Positions 56,689-64,000 of a DNA stretch of 64,000 nucleotides are shown here, one piece after another (positions within the stretch are counted from its first letter, which is position 1; every line of letters starts with the position of its first letter). A program made the translations under genes and the position numbers. The notes below the pieces were generated by a model. The model had not been told where the DNA came from, searched no databases, and was given only the letters and a program-made list of their open reading frames with translations. Source of the stretch: Ophiobolus disseminans (lineage: Eukaryota > Ascomycota > Dothideomycetes > Pleosporales > Phaeosphaeriaceae); the NCBI GenBank assembly GCA_010093685.1, contig MU006227.1, positions 808,154 through 872,153 on the forward strand, read 5' to 3'.

Positions 56689-58260
56689 CTAGCCCATGAC
56701 CATGCCCTTCAGACCGGACATGTCACCCTCCTTGGCTGCAATCTCAAAGTATCCGTAGATGATGGTGACAGCCAAGAGAATACCAGTTCCGCTGCCGAGT
56801 GCGCCGAGAAGATCGGAACCAACTGACAGAGCACCAATGCAGGCACCGCCGAAAGCAGCAGCCGTGGGGATGACACGCTTAAGCTCCTTGTACATGGACT
56901 CCTCGCGGTGACCAGCCATAACCAGACCCTGCTCCTTGAGCTGCTTAGCGACGTCGCGGGGAGAAGAACCAGAGACCTCGATCCAGGTCTTGGAGAAGAC
57001 AGCGCACGCGACGAGCATGTAAACGATGAAGACGGCGGTCTTGAGGGGGTCAGAGAAAGCTTCCGTGAGGCTCAGAGGGGGAGACCTGAGATGTTAGCAA
57101 TCATTTCCATATTCCGTTCATAAGCGTAGCCGAACTTACATATAGTAGGCGACACCGGAAGTAGCAAAAAGCTGAGCAGATCCTTCCTTGGGCTCCCAGA
57201 CACCGAAAAGACGGACGAGGAGGTTGTCAGAGAAGCGGCTGTAGAGCATCTGGCTGATCAAGAAAACGTTGGAAGAGAGAGCGGACTGCAGCATGATGGG
57301 CATGTTCGAGGTATAGAACAGGCGGACGGGGTAAGAACCGCGGACACCACGCTGGCGGGCAGACTTGACCGGGATCTCGACGCGGAAGCCCTGGAGGTAG
57401 ATGACAGCGCCAAAGACGATGACAGTGGAGATCAAGTTCATGACGTTGGGGAGGTTCTGGCGGTAGAAGGCCTCCTTGAGCGCAACTGTCTTGTTGGGCC
57501 AGGTGAAGAGCAGGTGAACAAGGGCAATGATGGCACCCTCGAACTCGGGACCGCGACCAGTGTTAATGGTCGTGGGCGAGAACGCCTTCCACATGATGGA
57601 CTCGCAGATGTTGGTCGCGATGAAGAGCGAGATACCGCTGCCGAGACCGTAGCCCTTCTGGAGGAGCTCATCGAGGAGAATGACGATCAGACCGGCAATC
57701 ATCAGCTGGATGACGAGGAGGACGCAGATACCGGCACCGAGATCAGATGGTTGTCCGTAGAGACCAGAGATGACATATACGACGGCTTGACCGAAAGACA
57801 GGAGAATGGCGAGAAGCTTCTGGGCGGTCTGGTAGAGCTCGCGATCCGACTTCAGGTCGAGGTTGACATCGATCAGGTGGGTTCCGGCAAGGAGCTGGAA
57901 GACCATGCCCGAGGTGATGATGGGAGTGATACCCAGCTCCATCAGCGTTCCCCTGTTACTCGCCATCATCATGCGCAGCCAGTATAGCGGATCTGAGGTA
58001 TCAGACGACACAATGCCGTACAGCGGCATTTGGCTCATCACCAGGAAGACAAGAAGGGTGAGACCCGTCCATACTAGGCGGTTGTTGAATGGAACCTTGC
58101 TCTCTGGCAGCGAGATTTCGGGGACGAGGGGGACAAAGGGCTTGACGAGATCGAGGAACCGTACTGTAGGTGATTGATATTAGCTATTATTTCTGTAGCT
58201 GCGTCGCGACGGAGCTATGCGGCGCAATTGCGGGTGAGGCTGCAACTTACGGCCGCTCAT
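56689..58260 (-). CDS. SEC61: Sec61 alpha, core of the ER protein-conducting channel
   Basis: Three exons, 58260-58251 (10 bp), 58163-57140 and 57085-56689, give 476 residues, the normal length. Introns (87 and 54 bp) have gtaagt donors. The family start MSGLRFLDLVKPF is recovered by the tiny first exon. Clear Sec61/SecY blocks follow: MSQMPLYGI, RGTLMELGITPIITSGMVFQ, QKLLAILLSFGQAVVYVISG, LLDELLQKGYGLGSGISLFI, FRVEIPVKSARQRGVRGSYP and LFYTSNMPIMLQSALSSN. The last part (FSKTWIEVSGSSPRDVAKQL) fits helices 9-10. With Sbh1 and Sss1 it forms the translocon for secretory and membrane proteins. Confidence 0.97.
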
Positions 58261-59697
58261 GATTGCGATCTATGGCCCAGAAGGGAGGAAAGAGACGGAT
58301 AGAAGTGAAGAAGAAGAAGAAGTGGTTGCAGTCGAAGCTGATGATGGATGAAGGAGAGGGGGTTGTAGCAACGTGTCGCCGAAGCGAAATGTCTGGTCCG
58401 TGCGCGCCAAGAAAGTCGCGCTAGAGGACGAGCTTCACCCTGAGCTATCTCCGCACCAGTCTAACACCAGAGGCCACGCTGTCTTCCGCTTTCGAAGCTT
58501 CCTGAATGTTTGGAAAGCTGTCCTGCGTTCTCTCTTACCTGGCCGCAACTTCACTGAGTCGCAGTGGATACATTGCAGCATTTCCATGGGGATGATGCTC
58601 CCTGGCTGCGAGCGACAAACGATGTGTCCGCAACTGCTGGTCCTGAGCATCCCTGCGACAGAGGCCGCGTTATATTCTTCGCCCAGTCGACAACCGACAA
58701 CATTGAGATGAAGTCCTCAATATATACAACGAGCTATTGCGACATTGCTAAATATCCGGATTTTCTATCTTGAAAAAGACATAGGCGGAATCGCCACGGG
58801 CAAGGGCATTGCAATGTTCATCAAAGGAGCCCACTTATGGTACCCATCAATGTCGACTGACGTCTTCCATATACACATCTCAGCCTTTTAGGATTTCTTC
58901 TAGTTGACGAAAATAGTATCTGATTTTCTTCTATTTACCTTCGGTCTGTAGACAGATCAAGGTTGCGATCGATGTTGAGCATTCTCACGTGACGTTCTCA
59001 AATCTTCGAATGTCGGCCAAGAGCGGGAATACCAGTTTCCGAATTTCTGAGGGAACTCTAATAGCGCCTATGTGGATGACGCTATGTGGCTTTTTGGAGG
59101 GCAACATTCTCGGACCCTGCACAACGGCCGCCTCGCAATCGCAACACAACGTCTCTGGAGCTTGGCGCATGATCAAGCGCTATCACAAGGTCAAGTCATT
59201 ACTATAGAACTTCAGATCGCAGCAAGGAGTTTTTTTTTGAGATCGCTGTGTCTATGCGAAGAGTACATTCCACAACCAATCAGGATGATCTTGGTAGCCT
59301 CCCCGGCTCAAGTCGCCCGTCGTTCAGCTTAAGCGAGTCCGAACATCGTCTCGTCTAACCAAATCTAGAGTTCTAACTTGCGTCACCGTCCTCGAAGCTG
59401 ACACTCGAGTATCAAACAATGCGAACTTAGCTCTCGTCTGCAGTCAGGATGAATGCGAAGTTGTCGAATGCGAAACAACATAGCCATGACACAGCCAGGT
59501 CGTGTTGCGCGACCAAGGGTTGGGTCTTCGAACGAGATACTTAAGCATGCCTCCAGGCTGTCACAACCGGACCCAGAGCCCTACTGACAATCACCAACTT
59601 GAATTGTACTCGCATACCTCAGCAAGTCTTCTGTTACCATCTGAGACCCCTAAAAACGACCTCTTCTTCCTACTCGACAGGATCAACATCTATCACA
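58261..59697. other. Divergent promoter region, 1.4 kb
   Basis: Between SEC61 and the RTA1-like gene. No gene is supported; short frames only. Confidence 0.55.
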
Positions 59698-60611
59698 ATG
59701 GCCAACCCTCCCAGCTCCCCTGAGTTCGACTGGAAGATGTTCCGCTACGTCCCATCACTGGCTGGTGCCATCATCTGCCTCATAATCTTCCTGATCATGG
59801 CTTTGTTGCACATCTGGCAGTACCTGAGGCTCAGGAAAGCCATCATAATCTACATTGTTGTTGGAGCTTTCTGTACGTCTACACTCAGCCACACATTTGC
59901 AATCACATCAAGCTAAGACTGCTCCTAGGTGAAGTTGGTGGTTACAGCGCCCGCATCGCATCGCATGCCGACAACGAAGCTTGGGGACAGTATATCGCAG
60001 GAGGCGTGCTCCTCCTCATCGGACCTCTGTTTTTCGCTGCCTCGATTTACATGATGCTCGGTCGAACCATCATGCTCGCTGGGGGACAAGACATCTCTTT
60101 GATCAAGCCGCTGTGGTACACACGCATCTTTGTCACGGCAGATGTTACCACTTTGATCATCCAAGGTCTAGGCGCGAGCATCATGGGAACAATGCAACTT
60201 CATCTCGCCCTTGCCGGGGAGAAAATCGTTATCGCCGGTCTCGCCCTACAGGTTGCGACATTTATCGTTTTCCTCATTGCAACCATTGACTTCCACATCC
60301 GCATGAACCGAAGGACTCGCTCGTCGACCACTACGGAAGCAATGGGCAACTGGAAGAAGATGCTCTGGATTCTCTACAGCGTGAGCACACTCATCTTGTT
60401 CCGCTGCACGTTTCGGTTGATTGAATACTCGATGGGCAACGCTGCATACCTCATCGCGCATGAGTGGACACTGTACACTTTTGATGCGGTGCCGATGTTC
60501 CTGGTGCTCGTATTGCTCTTGGTGTTACAGCCCTCCAGGTACGTGGAACAAGAGAAGGAGAAGGCAGAGGACTCGAGCGGCGGTGAAATGGGAATCGTGC
60601 AAAGCAATTAG
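59698..60611 (+). CDS. RTA1-like seven-helix membrane protein
   Basis: Two exons, 59698-59872 and 59929-60611, give 285 residues; the 56-bp intron has a gtacgt donor and cctag acceptor. Helices are plain: LAGAIICLIIFLIMALLHIW, AIIIYIVVGAFCEVGGYSAR, AGGVLLLIGPLFFAASIYMM, RIFVTADVTTLIIQGLGASI, IVIAGLALQVATFIVFLIAT, ILYSVSTLILFRCTFRLIEY and VPMFLVLVLLLVLQPSR. The order and the FRCTFRLIEY(S) and HEW motifs near helix six identify the fungal RTA1 family (Rta1, Rtm1, Rsb1), linked to lipid movement and resistance to toxic compounds such as 7-aminocholesterol. Substrate unknown. It precedes a UPC2-type regulator. Confidence 0.9.
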
Positions 60612-60982
60612 GCTATATGATCGTTTGGCATCTCAAGCATCCAAGCGGTGTGGCATTTTGGCGCCTTAGCGTTCTGTTCAAGTTTTGCTATAAATGGAAT
60701 TATCTTCAACATCTCAAACATTTCTAAAATTCATGGCGACTTCAAGGTTGGGTAAACAACTCATCTCTTACATTGCGCGCAAATAGGCTCAGAACTGATT
60801 TTGTGATGACGTAGTGACTTCTTTGAGCGATCTGATTTGGTGTGCCTGTTGACACGCCAAGCCCCGCCTCGCCTCGTAACCACAGCATTGGTGGCCTTAC
60901 ACATGGTTGTTCTGCCATCATTTGCGACCATGATGCACACGCAATCTAACGAAACAACACTTGTTCCACTCCTGAAGTTGAT
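60612..60982. other. Short intergenic gap
   Basis: 371 bp between the RTA1-like stop and the regulator start. Nothing recognised. Confidence 0.5.
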
Positions 60983-62531
60983 ATGGTACGCCGCAGCTCT
61001 GGGTTCGTGAGCAAGAAACCTCATCGCAAGTCGAGAGGTGGTTGCCTGACGTGCAAGCGCAAGAAGGTCAAGGTAGGACAAAGAACATGATGGATGTGAA
61101 GTTTACATTAACCCGTGCTAGTGCGATGAGACTCAACCTGCGTGTGGATACTGTGCTCTGCGACGATTAGAGTGCGAATATCCCCAAGACACATTGCCAA
61201 GATCGTCTACAGCAAGCACAAGCGCATCACCCAGTCATGAAGAGCTGCATCTCGTACCATACGACTCATCAGTAGACGGTGACTTCAATGACATTACCTG
61301 CCAAATTCCAAGCTGGGTCGCACCGGCGATCTTCGTTGCTACCGGTAAACTCAGCTTTGAGGAAGTCGAGCTTTTACATCACTACAAGACCCAGACATGG
61401 CAGGCCTTCGCCGTTCGCGGAGACGACACGACGCATCCCATCCATCAAGACAGAGTCCCCCAATTAGCAGTCACACAACCCTATCTTTTATCAGCATTAC
61501 TATCACTAGCAGCTTCCCATCGCAACTGGCTTCAGCCATCAAAATACTCGGAGGACAAAGCGCTGATGTACCGACAGAAGACATTCCAACACTACACCAA
61601 AGATCTACAAAACATCACATCTGATAACTACGAGACCATACTCCTGACTGGAACTTTTCTGCTCGCACTCATCCCCCACCCAGGTAACTCCGCCAGCGAC
61701 GAAGACTACCTGGAATGGATGTATACGCTGCTCAAAATGAGCGAAGGCCTCCGCATCCTCGCATCTCTCCGCTGGTCCCAAGGCATAGAAAAACTCTCAA
61801 TCTTCCCCCTCATCTGCCGCGAGCTGCGTAACCTACCTCCACCACCTATCATCGCTTCGTTACAAACGCGTGCAGGACCCTTGGGTACGACACCGGATCA
61901 CCCGAATCCTCCGTCAACGTACGGCATGCCTGGTGCAATGCCGGGCGCAAATGCTGTCTTTTTGCCTCCGCCTCTGATGGCACTTCTCGAAGATATCATG
62001 AACCCATTAGACACAGGTCCAATCGATATCCATGGCAACACGTTATATCCAGTCTTCCACGCGCTCTCACCGATATTCTTATCGCTGTATTACTACCACC
62101 TCAACCCCGACTTCAACGTGCGCGTCTTCGTACTCTCGTCCTTCCTTTTGCCAGACTTCCTGGCGCTCGTAAAAGCGCGAGAGCCGCGCGCACTAGTGCT
62201 TATGGCTTGGTGGTTTGCGCTTGTATGCCTGGTGCCGAAGGGGTGGTGGATTCGTCCGCGTGTGGGTGTTGTAGGGGCGCTGGGTCGAGCGATTAGGCAG
62301 CTTGGAGATACTGGCGTCTGGGAGGCACTTGAGGGTGCGGAGAGGGTTGTAGATGTGCTTCTGAGTGCTGACATTGAGAAGGCGGCAGAGAGCGTTTTTG
62401 AGGGCTGGGAGGGCGTGTATTGGGACGATGGCCCGGGGAGAGCGCAGGAGTGGGAACTGGGGCTGTTGGTGGATTTGAGCGATGAGCTCGATTTTGCTGG
62501 GCTGGATCTGCATTTTGATCTACAGGCGTAA
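60983..62531 (+). CDS. Zn2Cys6 transcription factor, UPC2/sterol-regulator type
   Basis: Two exons, 60983-61072 and 61122-62531, give 499 residues. The zinc cluster is split by the intron: Cys21-x2-Cys24-x6-Cys31-x6-Cys38-x2-Cys41-x6-Cys48, with the exon border after Lys30. The N-terminus is basic (FVSKKPHRKSRGGCLTCKRK). Downstream, EEVELLHHYKTQTWQAF, QPYLLSALLSLAASHRNWL and YTLLKMSEGLRILASLRW fit the C-terminal ligand-binding-type domain of the Upc2 family. Those factors sense sterols and switch on ergosterol genes, but most fungal relatives regulate other pathways. The RTA1-like gene upstream on the same strand could be a target (inference only). It converges with the GNAT gene 23 bp away. 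Confidence 0.85.
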
Positions 62532-62554
62532 ACACCGTATGGATCGGACTACTG

Positions 62555-63364
62555 CTAAATCTCAGGCGTCGTCCCTGCACCCTCCACCGCAGCCGTCTTA
62601 TTTACCTTTCCGTCATCTTCCGCACCGCCTCCTCTCGGCTTCCTCACCATACAATACAACATAACCGCATCCCTCTCACCATCCCCATCCCTACACTCCA
62701 TCTCCTTCACCAGCTCGAACCCAAACTTCTCATAAATCGGCACATTCGGCTCCCTCCTCGAGCTCTCAAGATAACACTCCACAACCTCCCTATCCGCCAT
62801 CTTCAACACCTCCTCAATCAACTTCCTGCCCACGCCCTTCCCCTGCGCCTCCGGCAAAACCGTCACAATATTGCAAAAATAGTACCCCTTTTCACTAGTC
62901 CACAGCGCGCCCTGCGCCTCAGCTTGCCGCGCCTTCCATATCCAGTACCGCTTTGTAGACAAGCCGCCGCGGCCGTAGCGCATGTTCATCAGCCCTTGGT
63001 TGAACCAGAGGGACCAGTAGGAGAGGTAGAGGGGCCAGGGTTCGGGTGTGGAAGGCGAACGGGGCGGCATCCACATTGCGCAGCCCAGAATTTTGGAGGG
63101 CGCGGACGAGTCGCGTGCGACGTGAAAGAGGCCGTGGGCTATGCCCCAGTGGCAGCGGAGGGTAAGAGAGACGCGGTTGCGCTCTAGGGAGACCTGTGGG
63201 AGGATATCAGTGGATATAGACGAGGGAGAGTTGGGGTGCTGATGTACCTTAGATCGGTCTGGGTAGATCCATTGGTTGTATGGATCTTCTGCGAACGCTT
63301 GTTGTATAGTATCTATCGCGCCATCGATGTCGGCTTCAGTCATGCGAGTAACCTCGATGGGCAT
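62555..63364 (-). CDS. GNAT-family acetyltransferase
   Basis: Two exons, 63364-63248 and 63193-62555, give 251 residues; the 54-bp intron (gtacat donor, cacag acceptor) has no stop and would add 18 residues if retained. I start at the ATG of MPIEVTRMTEAD because the upstream frame has no earlier ATG. GNAT hallmarks are MTEADIDGAIDTIQQAFAED, the beta4 strand YYFCNIVTVLPEAQGKGVGR with the acetyl-CoA loop (AQGKGVG) and the C-terminal YEKFGFELVKEMEC. The closest style is the fungal family annotated as N-acetyltransferase of unknown substrate. Confidence 0.85.
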   Translation of the reverse strand: MPIEVTRMTEADIDGAIDTIQQAFAEDPYNQWIYPDRSKVHQHPNSPSSISTDILPQVSLERNRVSLTLRCHWGIAHGLFHVARDSSAPSKILGCAMWMPPRSPSTPEPWPLYLSYWSLWFNQGLMNMRYGRGGLSTKRYWIWKARQAEAQGALWTSEKGYYFCNIVTVLPEAQGKGVGRKLIEEVLKMADREVVECYLESSRREPNVPIYEKFGFELVKEMECRDGDGERDAVMLYCMVRKPRGGGAEDDGKVNKTAAVEGAGTTPEI

Positions 63365-63848
63365 CGTGAAGTCGTCTGGAGTCTGTTGAGACTGGGCAGT
63401 CAATGAGCTTCTTAGGGCTTCAAGGGGTTAATGACAGATGAAGAGAGTCTCAAGAGACCGAGGCAAGAATTTTCTAACATCTTGATTGCGGGGAATATGT
63501 AATTAGCTCTTTCTTGCCAGCATCTGGAGGCTGGTTGGCATCATCGCGTTTGTTCCAGCTCGAGATAGCGCTAGGAGAGGGGCAGGTACAGGCGGGCTTG
63601 ACGAAAATGGTAGGTGTAGGCGAAGACCCCTTCGTCCTTCAAAAGTCATGCCTCGCGCTACCACAAGAATGCGCCACGCCACAGCCATGAGAAGTCGTAC
63701 GTATTGCTTCTCGTATTTTGCCACTGCATCTAATATGCTGCAGCGAATAGACATTTCCGGCTTCCGAGGACAATCACGATGGGGTGCCAACCTCTGACGG
63801 TCATTGTCGCAGCTCCACTTGCGCCAGTCGCACACCACTAATACACAA
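63365..63848. other. Intergenic, nothing recognised
   Basis: Between the GNAT start and the stop of the partial gene at the window end. Confidence 0.5.
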
Positions 63849-64000
63849 TCACTCTTGCGTCGGATGGTAGGCCTTGTACACCTGCAGCGCGCCTTCAACG
63901 CTCTGAATGACGCCGAAAAAGATTGTGAGGCACAGGACCAGGACAGCAATCCAGAAAGTATACCACTGGACCTTGTTCCTGCGATCGTACCAGAACTGCG
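63849..64000 (-). CDS. Membrane protein, C-terminal end only (cut by window edge)
   Basis: The last 49 residues of a gene entering from the right. They read FWYDRRNKVQWYTFWIAVLV, then a hydrophobic helix (LCLTIFFGVIQSVEGALQVY) and KAYHPTQE before TGA. This is a basic loop plus single transmembrane helix ending, a pattern I associate with uncharacterised fungal membrane proteins. Nothing more can be said. Confidence 0.7.
   Translation of the reverse strand, partial: QFWYDRRNKVQWYTFWIAVLVLCLTIFFGVIQSVEGALQVYKAYHPTQE

Noticed and set aside
1..64000. Bacterial-type systems (CRISPR arrays, operons, toxin-antitoxin pairs)
   Set aside because: All recognised genes are eukaryotic with spliceosomal introns, and no regularly spaced repeat array is present.

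Overview
The window looks like nuclear DNA of a filamentous ascomycete (Pezizomycotina, most likely a dothideomycete). Genes are separated by short intergenic gaps. Introns are 43-108 bp with GTANGT-like donors, CTAAC/CTGAC-type branch sites and YAG acceptors. The gene content is typical of that group: HET-domain proteins, a fungal rhodopsin-fold membrane protein, an RTA1-like protein, a Zn2Cys6 regulator, an ankyrin/CorA-like protein, and stop codons of the kind repeat-induced point mutation (RIP) makes. The placement is an inference from gene style; no marker sequence was compared.

Layout. 0-6 kb: start of a short-chain dehydrogenase (cut by the window edge), a ToxD/enoyl-reductase-like oxidoreductase, a small TA-flanked inverted-repeat element (MITE-like), a DJ-1/Hsp31 glyoxalase, and a convergent seven-helix rhodopsin-fold protein. 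7.8-9.3 kb: a broken HET gene. 9.6-19.9 kb: a perfect hairpin, a Sec2-like coiled-coil protein, a secreted alpha/beta hydrolase, an orphan protein with six 15-residue repeats, DPH7, an F-box/2EXR-like protein and a GGPP synthase. 21-24.7 kb: a second broken HET gene and a polytopic membrane protein. 27-35.2 kb: a conserved disordered fungal protein, OHCU decarboxylase, and a 1145-residue protein with an ADF-H-like N-terminus and a PH-like C-terminus. 36.2-47.7 kb: an ankyrin/CorA-like protein with a stop at codon 8, SWD2, mitochondrial carrier OAC1, LAS1, and a disordered fungal protein. 47.7-56.7 kb: a gene desert with an AT-rich, probably RIP-mutated part. 56.7-64 kb: SEC61, an RTA1-like protein, a UPC2-type Zn2Cys6 regulator, a GNAT acetyltransferase, and the C-terminus of a membrane protein cut by the window end.

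Most recognised genes are unlinked housekeeping functions: secretion (SEC61, Sec2-like), ribosome biogenesis (LAS1), diphthamide synthesis on EF2 (DPH7), histone methylation/3'-end processing (SWD2), purine breakdown (OHCU decarboxylase), isoprenoids (GGPP synthase) and mitochondrial transport (OAC1). I see no biosynthetic cluster and no prokaryote-type defence system. The observations most worth a second look are decayed NLR/HET-type self-recognition genes (two HET genes and one ankyrin/CorA gene, all broken by stops at positions where C-to-T would create them), the repeat-bearing orphan protein at 13.9-15.0 kb, the two inverted-repeat elements, and the 9-kb desert.

Limits: exon borders were read by eye from splice signals, frame continuity and family patterns. 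Nothing was aligned to a database.
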